Shown piece by piece: positions 1 through 11,712 of a DNA stretch of 64,000 bases. Below the pieces are notes generated by a model. It made no database searches. It was not told the DNA's origin and saw nothing but the letters and a program-made list of their open reading frames with translations. Each line of letters begins with the position of its first letter. Position 1 is the stretch's first letter. Source of the DNA: Adiantum capillus-veneris (lineage: Eukaryota > Streptophyta > Polypodiopsida > Polypodiales > Pteridaceae). Where the stretch lies: assembly GCA_014529385.2 (NCBI GenBank), contig CM043959.1, forward strand, positions 64,369,753 through 64,433,752, read 5' to 3'. Both the position numbers and the translations under genes were made by a program.

Positions 1-2283
1 GACAAGTATGTTGCCTTGGCCATCTTTATTGAACTTGGGTCCAGTTGGTAGGGTGGCAGCTCTCACAGTTTCTCTTCTTGGGACACTCTCTTCTTGGCCT
101 TCTCGGCAGCTTGCATTGCTCTTGTTAAGTGAATACAGTGCCAAGATTAGATTTCTGCTCTGCAATTTCCGCTCTGAAATGTCCTTGAGTCTGAATTGCT
201 GACAAATTGAGTCCAATTTGCTTCAAATCAATTTTGGAACATGCATAGATGAATAAAAACATGTAGAGATCAAAATCATAAAGTTCAAGCAAAATTTTGC
301 AACAAAAGTAAATAATCGCGATTATTTACAACTAACAAATTTTTCCAACTTTTTGCAGTTTTGGCATCATAGGCTTGAAATATATAGCATGTAGATGCTC
401 TGAGTGAAATGTGGCATCATTTGAGTGCACAAGGTGGAAATGGTGCCAGATTTAGGCTTTCAGTCTCTGAAACAATAGATATAAAGGGATTTTGAGATTT
501 TGAGATCCAAATTTGCTCAAACTTGGTCAGTGGGCTTGGGACATCGCGTGCTTTGGTCCCGTAAGGTCAAAGCTGTAATTTTTCTCTATTTTGGCAAGAA
601 AGTAAATAATCGCGATTATTAACTTTTTCATCAAAATGGACATTTTTTTGTGCAACTTGGTTCTAAGCATGATGTAAACTTTGTGTAGATATGAGGTGAT
701 TTGGAACAAAAAATATGACAGATAACTCAAAATTTGATTGGAAGGACTTCTTTGCATTTTTTGATAATTTTCCAAGTTATCATTGATCATTTTGGCTCAT
801 ACTTGAAATGTGGCATGTAATAGGTGTATACAAGTGTTAGGTGAGGTGAAGGTACCATTTTCAAGCCAAAATTTTACAAAAGTAAATAATCGCGATTATT
901 TACAACAGTCAATTTTTTTGCTAAACTTGACAATTTTTTATCTAAATATATTCAATACACCTAAAAGGAGTCCTAAATTGAATTTGGTAAAGTTTTGTCT
1001 TGTCAGCATCACTTCGTGCTTTGTCGACTCTGAATTCATCAATTTTTTTGACTACATGGCCTGTGAAGTTGGTTAGTCACTTTTGAGGCTATGGACTTGT
1101 CCGCTACATAGTCTTGAAGCTACTCATCCAGTTTTGGCCCATTTGGAGTCAGTTTGACTTCGTATGTCAAATTTGACGCTTTGTAGCCTTCGAGCTGTTT
1201 TCTGCTTTTCGGGAGCTTGCCTTGATTGTTTTTATAAAACCAACCATATACATTGTGTATAGACCCAGTCTATAAGCTGTCTATGGAGTCAGAATCCAAT
1301 TCTAGCACCTGCCAAAAACCTAGCTTTTCTACTTGGGACCCCCCTTGACCCCTACCGAATGGTCAACTGGTGATATAGAAGTGTTCTATTATATAGGGGC
1401 ATGCTGTAGTTCAAGTCTCGTCCGATTTGGTTGAGTTGACAGGCTGCTATGGTCAATTTTTTGTCGTAGGACTTCGTGCACTGCTCGATTTCTAGGGTTT
1501 TTTCCTTGGGCTTAGACTAGCTACCGGCCATATAGAGTTGATCATTGATAAGTATAGAACTTACCCCTCATGTCTCGTGTGAGACGGTTCTATAAACAGA
1601 CGACTGTGGACTCCGAAAATCGCGCGCGAAGAAGGTCGAAAGCTCTCTCTCCAAGGGCAACTAGTGGAAATGAGGTGAGTTTAGGCTACCTTGGATATCT
1701 ATACTCGTACTTCCCAAACCATTTTTTCCAAAATTCCCCCGTTAGTCCTACTAGTTCGTGAAATCTATGTTAGACTCAAAAATTTCCTCAATCGAATTCC
1801 TGTAGCTCATTCTGCAAGAATTTGCGAAAGTAGGCCTTGGCCGCCTAATTTAGGCTTCCCGCTTCCATTTGCCGATTCGATTGAAATATTTTGTGCATGT
1901 CCGCCTTGTCCTTCTGATCATCAGCATATCTTCAGTTTTTTCATATGAGTTCATTTGCTATTTATTATTAATTTTTGACATGTTTATTGAAAAAATCAAA
2001 GAAAATAACAAAATGCGCTAAAAAAGCAAAGTGAAAATCCAGTAATTTAAAAAAATCCAGTAAAAAACACAGTTTTATTGTTTTTTGTTGGATTTCTCGA
2101 TTTTTAAGTCTCGATATCAAGAAAAATGATGAAAAATAACCAAAAAAGACTATTTTTTTATTATTTTCTCGCAGTACATACAATATTTACACTCATCGAG
2201 GAGATGTTATCAGTTAAATTTGCGTTGTTGATGACTTGTTAAGGAAATTATTAGGTAATTTTGCAAAAAATCACACGTTAACA
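1..2283 (-). mobile_element. Probable 3' LTR of the Tat/Ogre-like element (runs off the window)
   Basis: No coding sequence is convincing here. On the minus strand a purine-rich tract (complement of 2,286-2,302) is followed by TGTTAACGTG, with its first base at 2,283. That is the arrangement expected at a polypurine tract and LTR start. The LTR would then run leftwards past position 1. It contains the palindrome-bearing tandem repeats at 308-903. The far end of this LTR lies outside the window, so a terminal CA and target-site duplication cannot be checked. Alternatively the region is a pre-existing satellite array into which the element inserted. Confidence 0.5.
308..903. repeat. Tandem ~287-bp repeat with 22-bp palindrome, left array
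   Basis: Three copies of a palindrome with core AATAATCGCGATTATT lie at 308-329, 605-620 (core) and 882-903. The first and third are perfect over 22 bp (GTAA...TTAC arms). The starts are 294 and 280 bp apart. Sequence between the palindromes is only loosely conserved, with themes such as GATCCAAATTT...CAAACTTGGT followed by GTGGGCTT. All three keep the central TCGCGA intact. Confidence 0.85.
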
Positions 2284-2285
2284 TC

Positions 2286-2302
2286 AAACTTTTTCCTCCC
2301 TC
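2286..2302 (-). other. Candidate polypurine tract
   Basis: The minus strand reads GAAGAGGGAGGAAAAAG, followed within five bases by TGTTAACG. It lies downstream of the integrase, as expected for the plus-strand primer of an LTR retrotransposon. Confidence 0.5.
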
Positions 2303-3010
2303 TTCAAACATTGCCCTTAATTACTTAGTTCCCTTCCACCCTCCTAGATGGCGTACTCCGGGACGACTGTGTGCATGGGTTGAACAATCGTGTCTATGCA
2401 TAGCCTTGGTTGGCTCTACCATTATGCTGTGCAAGAGTTGAGTCTTGAGTAATTAACTCAAGGGTTTCTAGTGTCGAGGTTTTCTATGTTGTCTTCCAAA
2501 GAGCAAATCTTGTAGCTTGTGTGCTCTTTGCTTTATTGTACCGTGAGGATGCTTTGGCACGCTGATTTCCTGAGCTGTTGGTATCAATAATAATGGTTGT
2601 TAAGCTTTTACCCACCATTGGTATCTTGGTTTGTCTTGGTCAGAATGTTGTGGTTGAGTCTTCTGAGACTTAACTCTCCATTGCTTCATCGGTTTTATAG
2701 TTTACGAAGAAGATAAGTGCTCCTTTTTCTTCCAAATCCATTTCGTATTAGGTTCCCTATTCGGAGATGCTCCTCTTTGTCTCTTTAACCTTGGAACCAT
2801 CTTTGGTACCGTAGATGATGTTTTGGACACCCAAATATGAATTGGCTTGTCCTTAAGCTGTGCTTTTGGTACCCAAATTTGCCTGACTCCTTGCATGCTA
2901 CTTGTAGCATTTGCTTTTCTATAGGATGGAGAAGATTGATTGCTTCATGGTTTGCTCTGTTGGTAACCTCCTTTCCATTCCTCTTTGCTTGGTGCAATTG
3001 GAACAATGAG

Positions 3011-3799
3011 TTATCTGCCTTTAGGTGATAGCTTGAGCTGATTGGTATCCCAATCTGGTATTGTCTTGTACGTTATCCCATCTAACCATTCATCATCTGT
3101 TGACACTGCATCTTTCTGCAATTCCCATAGTCGGTCATCTAGTTCCAGAGTGTTGATGGGAATAGGTATTTGTTGATTTTTGAGAGCAGCTTTCCTTTTG
3201 AGTACCCGAAGCCGAGCTTCCTCTTGGGCTTCATCGATAACCTGGTGTTGTTTTATCTTTGTTTGCTTAGTTGCATGCATTCTTTCTAGAAATTCATTGG
3301 TTAGTGGCAAATTGTACTTCTTTAAACGACATCCACTAATCCAATTAACCATTGGTTCACCATCTAGGGTGAACAACTTAACTGCTCCACTTGGAGATAC
3401 ATCTTCAATGATAAACGGTCCGTTTTCCTTTTTCTTAAACTTGGGAATGTGTTACTTAAGGGAATAGATTAAAACTAAGTCCCCCTTTTTGAAGATTTTT
3501 GTAATTAGATGGGAATCAAAAAACTATTTTTGTTTTCGCTTTTGTGGATAGATGTGAGCTACAGCAGTTAGCCTTTGCTCATCAAGCTTTTCTAAATCTT
3601 CAAGCCTTTCTGACAATTCATGTCATGTCCACTCAAGATCCTTAGCTACCCTTAATGTCGACAATAGAAATTCTATCTGCAGTATGGCATCAAGACTATA
3701 ATGTAGCATTTAAAGTTGTTTTGAATGAAACTCTATAAGCCCATAGAGCAGCATGGAGATTCATTTCCCAATCTGCCCTTCCCAAAGTAACCACTTTAG
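3011..3799 (-). pseudogene. Integrase C-terminal part, left of the DNA-transposon insertion
   Basis: This is the downstream half of the Tat-like integrase. The piece at 3,799-3,696 contains WEMNLHAALWAYR, the conserved stretch after the catalytic core of Ty3/gypsy integrases. The segment 3,376-3,011 contains NWISGCRLKKY, resembling the GPF-like tail region, followed by a lysine-rich stretch. The parts are separated by frameshifts. The break at 3,799 is not decay: it is the left border of a 1.3-kb insertion, and the reading frame resumes exactly at 5,100 on the other side. The segment 3,006-2,700 carries short minus-strand ORFs of unknown meaning. Confidence 0.7.
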
Positions 3800-5099
3800 C
3801 ACTAGAATGGTAACCTAACAGGACATAAAAGTGTCCTTTCAAGGTTTTGGAAAAATTTTCCAAAACCATAGTAGATCCACTCATTTTGAAAAATCCTTTC
3901 ATGAGCTTATAGTTCAATAACTACTACATATGGAAAAAATAAGAAACTTGTAATTTTCCTCATCCCTTGGTCACTACAAGCCTCCAAAGTTGATGGACCA
4001 ATGCATTTTGCCCAAAACAGCAATTTCTTACGGTTGATTACATATAAATAAGAGTGGAGATTTTTGTAGGACGTTAGATAAAATGGCCCGTTAACTTCAA
4101 TGGGTTGGTGACCAAAACATATGGTTGCTTTTACCTCACTTTTTTTTTTTTGGGCAAAAAAGATAGGTACAAAAAAGTTGCATTTTTGCCATTCTGCGGA
4201 CCTATCATCAAAGTTTCTATAGTCACGCTCAATACAGGCTCAATACAGATACTATATACATGTTTTCTTAGTTCCCTTTGGGCCTCTGGATTCAAAAGGA
4301 GCCATGGATAATGTCAAAAGGATAATGGATCTCTTACAATTGGAACCTTGGGGGCAATGATAAAGTGCTAAATACAGTAAACATGAAAAAACTGGGTTTA
4401 GCATTATGACCTCTAGAATCCCATAGAAACTACTCAATATCTAGCCAAGTTTGTAGTCTATGATTAGATATGGTTACTACCTACAAAATACACACAATTG
4501 GCCTAAGAAACTAGCAATATTGAGAAAGTTATTCTTGCTACTCTAAAATGTATCGTATTCTTCAGCAATCAAAAAACTCAACCATCATCATATACTCTGC
4601 TATATAGCATATTAGGTTCCCCAAAACTCAATGAAGATTAGATTTATGTTATACATTACACTTACACAATCAAAATTGAGTTTGGATATCAAGGATTATG
4701 CAATTCTTGTAAATTGGTCATAACTTTCAATTTTAACACTTAGCTCTCCCTACAAGCATCAAAACATGTTGAGAACTATGAAGGCCTAACCTCTAGCCAT
4801 CTAAACCTCACAAACGTGAAGTTTAGAGTGGTATAGTTGCCAAAAATTGAAAAAAAGCCAAAAACAGGACCCGTTTTTTCACACAGTTTAGGTTCAAAAA
4901 TGTTGTGCAAGAGTAAGGTTAATGGTGAGATCAATACTGAAAAAAATGCTAAGTTTTTTTCAGCTCATAAGGCAACTTTGTGGATATATAGCACCTAAAA
5001 ATTCATTTTCATACTCTTCAAATAATTCAAGAAAAATGGTCACTTAACAGGACACAAAAGTGTCCAAGGACATAAAAGTGTCCTGTTACCATTCTAGTG
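3800..5099. mobile_element. Non-autonomous DNA transposon with CACTA termini
   Basis: The two ends are inverted repeats: CACTAGAATGGTAAC at the left and GTTACCATTCTAGTG at the right. Each is followed inward by copies of the small inverted motif GGACA(C/T)(A/T)AAAGTGTCC. TTAG flanks both sides as a 4-bp direct repeat. Removing the 1,300 bp plus one TTAG restores an uninterrupted integrase frame, which confirms the borders. No transposase is visible inside and the interior is AT-rich. Terminal CACTA suggests the CACTA/EnSpm group, whose usual target duplication is 3 bp. The 4-bp repeat leaves a one-base ambiguity, so superfamily is uncertain. Confidence 0.85.
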
Positions 5100-6120
5100 T
5101 TAGTCAATACCGAGCTAAGAATTTTATTCGTATGCTCAGCTTGTCCATTTGCTTGTGGGTGATAGGGAGCCGATTTGTTATGGATGACCATAAATTCATT
5201 AAGCAGATACTCAATTACCTCATTGAGGAAATGAGTTCCCATATCACTGACAATTTCTATTGGCAGTCCATATCTTGTGAACACTACTCGTACAAGAATG
5301 TGGTGGTGGTTCTCGCATCATTCTTTTGAGTTGCTTTAGCCTCTGTCCACTTGGTCAAATAGTCTGTAGCTACAATGATATATTGAGCTTGGGTTCTATA
5401 AGTAGGTGGTTGTATTGGCCCAACAAAGTCTATACCCCATTTTGCAAAAGCTCCAGTCCCCATCATTGGTCTTAAGGGCATGCTATCTACACGGGTTGGC
5501 ATTTTTGCTTGTTGACATGCATCACACCTTTGAACATATTCTTTGGTGCCTGCAAAAAGTGTTGGCCACCATATGCCTGCCATTAAGATTGCTCTTGCTG
5601 TGGTTTCACTAAAGAAGTGACCTCCAGCTAATCCAGCATGTGCTTGTTCTATAATGGAAATGTATTCGTCTTTATTTACACAAAGATGCAGATGTTGATC
5701 TTTACCTCTCCGATACAATTGGTTTCCAATAAGAGCATAGTCTCTTGCTTCTGTTTCAATTGCTCTTTGACGGCATTTACTCATATCCTCAGGAAATGTT
5801 CGGCTTAATAAGTAAGTAACTAGATAGTTACTCCACTTAGGAACAAGTGATATTTGGAACAATATCACATGAGGTATGGGTGCTTGTTTCTGACATTGAG
5901 GACAAATTTTCATAAAAGAATGGACATCACTCCTCATAGCTGGCCAAAATACTCTAAGACTCAAGATCCGTCGCATAGTTTGGTCTTCCGTAAAGTGAAG
6001 TCCTACTATGGTAATATGTGCTTGACTTAGGTATTGGGTTTTCTCCTCATGATTAATGCATAAATGCAATATTTCATCTCGATTTCTTTTGTACAACCTT
6101 CCAGCTAGTAATTGATACAT
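5100..6120 (-). pseudogene. Integrase with two tandem HHCC zinc-binding modules and catalytic core
   Basis: Integrase inserts retrotransposon cDNA into DNA. The 278-residue reading frame at 6,120-5,284 holds two N-terminal zinc modules. The first has His35, His42, Cys73 and Cys76; the second has His161, His168, Cys199 and Cys202. Both have identical H-x6-H-x30-C-x2-C spacing. Catalytic core follows with GIDFVGP (first Asp, residue 231) and ATDYLTKW. A frameshift at about 5,284 moves the core to the overlapping frame 5,284-5,100, which contains SDMGTHF (second Asp) and NGQAEHTNK (Glu). Family members normally have one HHCC module. The two copies differ strongly in sequence, so this is not a recent assembly-like duplication. 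The frame is cut at 5,099 by the CACTA-ended insertion. Confidence 0.85.
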
Positions 6121-6162
6121 AGCCGATTGCTCAATTAATCCGATTGTAATAGGAAGTGGTAT

Positions 6163-7203
6163 TTACGAATCCACTTGAGCTATGGTCATCAATGATACCA
6201 TGTTTTCGGACCATCGAGGTATCATTTCCACAAAGAACAGATATGCATCTGCTAGATCATCGTCTACTCCCTTAGGTGGTTCTCCTGAAATAACCCTTGA
6301 CAAATGATCTGCTCTTTGATGAGTGGTGCCCTTTTTTACAACTACAGTGAAATCAAATTCCAAAAGAATGATGGATCATCTCACTATTCTTCCTGTGTTG
6401 CATGGCTTGTTGACCAAGTACAATAAGGCTTGGTGGTCCACAAAGAACACAAATTTGTTAGCTAATAAGTAATTTATGTACTGCATAGATCATTCCTAAT
6501 CCTTCCCTTTTGGTGGTTGTATATTTTTTCTCTGCCATATTCAACTGTCGACTAGCATAAAAATTAGGAAAATCAATTTTCATGTCTCCTAATTGAGCTA
6601 GTATACACCCAATGGCAAAATTGAAAGCATCTACATGTATGTGGAATATCTTATTCCAATCTTGTGCTTTCAATATTGGAGCTGAAGTGAGAGCTGTCGA
6701 CTCGCATAAAAATTAGGAAAATCAATTTTCATGTCTCCTAATTGAGCTAGTATACACCCAATGGCAAAATTGGAAGCATCTACATGTATGTGGAATATCT
6801 TATTCCAATCTGGTGCTTTCAATATTGGAGCTGAAGTGAGAGCTTGCTTAAGCTTCATGAAGGATTCTTCACACTCATCAGTCCATTCAAAGAGTGTAAT
6901 CAAGCTATACATGGGTTTTGCAATTAGTACATGTAAATGAATCGTCTGTAATATCCATAATGTCTCATGAAGGCTTGAACCCCTTTGATTGTTGTCGGTC
7001 TAGGTAAATCAGCAATAACATGAATTTTATCCATATCAGTAGCTATGCCATTCTTAGACACTATATGTCCACGAATTTTTCCCTGTCTACCCATAAATGT
7101 GCACTTTTTCAGGATTTAAGCAAATCCTATAAAGTCTACATTTTTCGAATACCTTTTTGAGTTGTTCAAAATGATAAGCCCAGATTGATGAATGTACGCA
7201 TAG
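6163..7203 (-). pseudogene. RNase H and RT-thumb region, degenerate
   Basis: RNase H degrades the RNA strand of the RNA-DNA hybrid. FHIHVDA, the strand carrying the first catalytic Asp, appears twice because of the tandem duplication at 6,545-6,842. Downstream at about 6,480 the frame reads REGLGMIYAVHK, matching the Ty3 RNase H helix that supplies the catalytic Glu. The segment 6,363-6,163 contains KGTTHQRADHLSR, the conserved end of the domain. Between 7,203 and 6,912 (RT thumb) there are several stops. The region is non-functional as it stands. Confidence 0.75.
6545..6842. repeat. 149-bp tandem duplication in RNase H
   Basis: A segment beginning CTGTCGACT at 6,545 is repeated from CTGTCGACT at 6,694 with only a few differences. 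Because 149 is not a multiple of three, the duplication shifts the RNase H frame. The two copies are therefore read in different frames. Confidence 0.9.
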
Positions 7204-8217
7204 ATCATCCATATATACTTCCAAGAATTTTCAAAGGTATTCTTTAAAAGCATGGCTCATCAATCTTTGAAAGGTGGCAGGAGCATTAGTTAACACAAAA
7301 GGCATAATCCAATAGGCAAAAATACTCCATTCAGTTGCAAAGGCAGTTTTATGCTGATCTTTGGGGTCGACCAAAAGTTGATTGTATCCCAAAAAGCCAT
7401 CAAAAAAGCTGTAAGCTTCTTCTCCTGCAACTCGTTCTAAAACATGCTTAGTGATTGGAAGAGAAAAGTTGTCTCTAATGGTAGCTGCATTCACTTTCTT
7501 GAGTTTGACACACACTCTTAATTTTCCATTTTTCTTGGGGACTACCACAATTGAAGACACCCAATCTGTGTGTTCAATTTCATAAATGAATTCGGCTTTC
7601 TTTAGTTTTTTAATCTCTTCTTTGATCTTTCTGGCAAATGTTTCATTATATGTGTATGGTCTTTGTCTACTTGGTTTTGCATCATCTCTCATCGTTATGG
7701 TATGTTGACAGATTTCTTGATCAACACCCTTGAGATCCTTATAAGACCAAGCAAAGATATCTCGGTAATCTTTCAATAAGCTTAACAATAGCTCTTCTTC
7801 TTCTTTCGTCAGGTCATTTGCAATGTAGACTGGACTAGGCTCTTCTCCTAGTTCGGCCATATCTATCTTTTTTTCGTTTTCAGGTCCTTCGTAGGACTCA
7901 CCCTGTTTTCGTAATTTCCTGACAGGTTGTTCGACTATGATTTTTTGGTCTTGGAGAGTATATTTCTTGTAATGGGTTGGAACACTCGTTACATCTTTAC
8001 CATCCTCCTCAGTGGTTTCCATTTCAGTTGTATATATCTCCTTTAGAGATTTTTTCAACTCTTGATATTTCTTTCTCCGTTCAACTCGTGTCATGGTTGA
8101 ATTCTTGTCCTGGTAATTAGGTTTTGCTTGAGTTTTCTTTCTCATTTTTCTCAATGTTTTCAACATTTCCTGCTTTTTGTTTAAAGGATATCTACCAGGA
8201 TTTTGTCTTTGACACAA
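7204..8217 (-). pseudogene. Reverse transcriptase of the Tat-like element
   Basis: A 328-residue frame (8,217-7,231) covers the protease-RT linker and most of RT. It shows VVVPKKNGKLRVC, YSFFDGFLGYNQ (first catalytic Asp) and NAPATFQRLM. One in-frame stop lies near 7,230. The same frame then reads YMDDL at about 7,210, so the catalytic YxDD motif is kept just past the stop. The first ~100 residues are lysine-rich linker. The motif choice matches Tat/Athila rather than chromovirus RTs. Confidence 0.85.
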
Positions 8218-8405
8218 TCATGTGCATCTATCTACATCAGGAACTATGTTCTACTGAAGACTGATGGCATAGGTCTAGCTTTCAAGTTTCTGATGTTTCT
8301 CTTTTTTCTATACCATTGCTGTCTTCTTAGTTTCTGGTTCGAAAAATCACAAAACTTTTCCTCCCCTCCTTTCATGAGTAGTTTAGCTCTCACATGTTCT
8401 TTTTT

Positions 8406-9971
8406 TTACCGCGAATCATCTGATGTAGCTGAATGTTCTTCTAACTCATCTATTGCATCATAGTAGAGGTCTGAAAAGACTTGTTGAGCTTTCACTAAGT
8501 CCTTGGATTCTTGAATTTCATCTTCAATGTGAAGTGTTGAAATCATTTGTATGGGTATTATGTCATAGTTGTCCTTGTTGCAAAATTGAGTAGGCATAGA
8601 CGTTGTTAAAATTTGAGTCCACTCAAATGGCTCAAACAAATGCTTTGGAAAGGGTTCAGGTACATAGGCTTCGTCTATGCAATCCCTTTCTAAAATACAT
8701 TCTTCTCGTTTTAAGCTCTCGTTTTCTGAGGCTCCGCACATCCAAATAGGTGTGTCTTCAACCAAGATGGAAGCTTTGTTTTAGCCGAAGAGACTGAATC
8801 GAATTCTTGTATGGGCGTTTTCATGACATCTGTATAAGTGTGATCTTCTAGATTAACCCTTGTTATTGATCCCACTTGCTTCGAGTATAGATAATTGTTT
8901 CCCCAATCCTGGATAAGTTGTACTTGTGGCATGAAAGGTCTTCCCAAGATGATTTTGTAATTGATTTTCTTTCCAAAGTCTACTATGGCAAAAGTGTGTT
9001 GATATTCAATCCCACAGGAATTAACTATCACTTTTTCAAGCAGTCATAAGGGTCTTTCGATGTGTCCATCAGCCAATTGTAATTTCATTCAAGTTTGCTC
9101 AATGGCTGGTTGTCCCCATGATTCCCATACTGCTTTCGTGGCTATGGCTATGCCTGCCCCACTATCCAGTATTGCCATGGTTTCTATATCATTGTATCTC
9201 ACTGGAAGGGTTGTGTTTCCTTCTTCCCCTTCGTAGTATTCTCCGACTTTATTCATTGGAACATATCGAATCTATTTGTTATCCAATTTGTGTTTCAATT
9301 TTTCCAAATTCTTTGCGATTAGCCCTATTATCCCTACCTTCTCTAGAGCTTTCTGTAGATCATTCCATAGATATGGTCTGATTTTTAACAGTTCTCCTAA
9401 AGTAAGAGTGCATTGGATGGGTGTAGACATGATGGAATGAATGTTGTCTACCTCTAGGGTCTGTTCCGCTCTTTTTACCTGAGTGGTTTTACACACTACG
9501 GATTCATCTTCGTTATCTCCCAAGTAAGAGGATAGTGTTTTTAGAGTCAATCCCCATAAAAGGATTGTACATCCATGTCCATATCAGGAGGTAGATTGTC
9601 TAACCAAACTTCCTCTATAGGAGCTGACTTCAAAGTTAGGTTCCCATCGTTAATCTCTCTAACTTTTTCCATAAGTGTCCTGGCCAGTCTTCTTCTACGA
9701 ATGGAATTCCATCTAAGGCATCTTCACTGTCCGGCACTATAAGTTCTGGCTCTTTTGTTTCAAGGTGGGGTTCTACCACCACTTCAGATTTCTCTTTTCT
9801 GGTTTCTTCCGCAAGATCCTCAAGTTTTGCTATACTCTCGAGCTTGGGTTTTTGTTTTTCCAGCATCTCTTGAGTAATTCTTATCAAGTTTTGATAAGCT
9901 TCAAGCTTAGCTACTTCCATATCTGGAGAAGGGTAGTTTTTGACATAAAATATAATATCTAACTTTACCAA
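8406..9971 (-). pseudogene. Protease and pre-protease region of the Tat-like element
   Basis: The aspartic protease matures the Gag-Pol polyprotein. The minus strand around 9,160 encodes AILDSGAGIAIATKAVW, the active-site DSG motif and following strand. The frame 9,031-8,711 contains ILGRPFMPQ and QDWGNNYLY, the C-terminal half of the fold. Upstream, 9,550-9,272 contains PIQCTLTLGELLKIRP, a segment typically just before the protease in this branch. The piece 9,971-9,636 is acidic and probably helical. The parts lie in different frames. The acidic segment 8,765-8,406 links protease to RT. Confidence 0.75.
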
Positions 9972-10035
9972 ATGATTTTCTCATATTAAACTGATCATTT
10001 TAATATGGGAGAATAAACGAGAACAAGAGTTAGAA

Positions 10036-10255
10036 TAGAGACATGTACTTCTAGACCTGTCTCAACACGGGACCAAAAGGAGAGATGGTTGCATCTCAAT
10101 AGGGGTCCAAAAGGAGATGGTCTATCAAAGAGCAATGTGCAATAAGTGCTTCTAGAATTATCTCAGCAGGGAACCAAGAGGAGAGATGGTTACATCTCAA
10201 TAGGGGTCCAAAAGGAGGTAGTCTATGAAAGAGCAATGTGAAATTACTGAAGCTT
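10036..10255. repeat. ~112-bp tandem duplication
   Basis: Two adjacent copies of a block containing GGAGAGATGGTT(G/A)CATCTC, AATAGGGGTCCAAAAGGAG and AAAGAGCAATGTG. The copies differ by scattered substitutions. Confidence 0.8.
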
Positions 10256-10314
10256 AAAAGACCTTAGGGTTAGCTTCATTAAAGACCTCCAATGGTTAGT
10301 GTTAAAAGTCCTTT

Positions 10315-10566
10315 GACCTTAAGCAAGCTAGGGCTGAGCTTGAGGTGGGAACCCGACCTAAACTTAAGCAAGCTAGGGCTGTGCTTGAGGTGGGAACCTT
10401 AAGCAAGCTAGGGATATGCTTGAGGTGGGAACCTTAAGCAAGCTAGGGTTGTGCTTAAGGTGGGAACTCGACCTAAACTTAAGCAAGCTAGGGCTGTGCT
10501 TGATGTGGGAACCCAACCTAAACTTAAGCAAGCTAAGGTTGTGCTTGAGGTGGGAACCCCACCTAA
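10315..10566. repeat. Minisatellite, six units of ~35-45 bp
   Basis: Each unit has the form TTAAGCAAGCTAGGG, then CTGTGCTTGAGGTGGGAACC, with an optional CGACCTAAAC spacer that gives two length classes (about 35 and 44 bp). Confidence 0.9.
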
Positions 10567-11712
10567 GGTGCTTGTCATGCTTGATGACTAAGGTACTTGA
10601 GGTACTTGTCACATTTAATGAGGAAGTTGCTTGAGAAGCTTCCTATTCATCGGGGGTAAGATGCTTGAGTCAAAAAGAGAACCTACTCACTTAATGAGGA
10701 AGTTACTTGAGAAACTTCCTATGCATAAAAATCTCAAAGTTAGGGGAATTCAAAAAGAGCACATGGGACACATGTCAGACTCACTAAGCTTAACCACATG
10801 GTGTGCTTGAATGCTATTGGTTGGGCTAAAGAGGGGTCCAATGAGATTCTACTTCCATCTAACAAATATCTATATATTTTCAAGCTCTCTCTCTCTCTCT
10901 CTAAGGGGTAAGGAGGACACTTGTCAAAAGACTACCCATATGCTTGATTGCATGCTGGATGTGATTGGCTAAGGGGAGAGGGGTCCAATGAGCTTGTAGC
11001 AAGTAGAATTTTTGCCCAAAGTAAGAAAGGGGGGTGCTAGGGAGATATACTCCACACACACACTCATTTGCAAGGCTATTCTCACTTGGTGAAAGTTGAG
11101 GAACACCACCTCCTTCTCCAAGCTTGTGAGAATGAAAGTCTACACCAACACTCTTGGCTATGGAATGCAAATCCAACCAAGAGCTATGCTTCAATGCTTA
11201 AGCTTTCCATCTTCATTACTACGCTATTATATATGCTAGCAAGAAGAGTAATGATAAGTGAGGAACTATTTCTTTCTCCTATGGAATGTTTCTTCTTCCT
11301 CTTCCCTATCCTCATTCCCCACTAGCTCTCTCCACCTTCGAAGGTGTTTGAGGCCTTGGGACTGAGGCTTGGGATAGCTAATGCTTTCTTCAAGTTTATG
11401 TTATGCTTGTGATGCATGAAGCTTTCCATCTTCATTGCATCACCTAGGTTACAAGGAACACAAAGATTGTATTGTACCAAGTCTCTCTTGATGGGAGAAA
11501 CTATATTACAAATGCCTATTGGAGGGGGGACCGGCTCCATATGAATCCGGTCCTCAACTATTGTCATGTCCTCTAAACTCTCTCTCTTGCAAAAGTAATG
11601 TTCATGCTAAGTTAACTAGGTACCATGTTTATGTTGCTACCATCAATTAAGTTCACCTGCTATGCTCACAAAGTAATCTCTCAAAATTTCCTAATTCCGC
11701 TATTCTCAAAGT

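Larger units (their letters stand above)
9972..11700. other. Non-coding segment between gag and protease, repeat-rich
   Basis: No retroelement domain is visible in these 1.7 kb, although gag lies on one side and the pre-protease region on the other. The left edge has a short inverted repeat (TTCTCATATTAAA at about 9,978, answered by TTTAATATGGGAGAA ending at about 10,012). Inside are a ~112-bp duplication, a minisatellite and a short CT tract near 10,887. It may be an inserted non-autonomous element or an expanded spacer. I found no convincing terminal repeats at its right edge. Confidence 0.5.
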
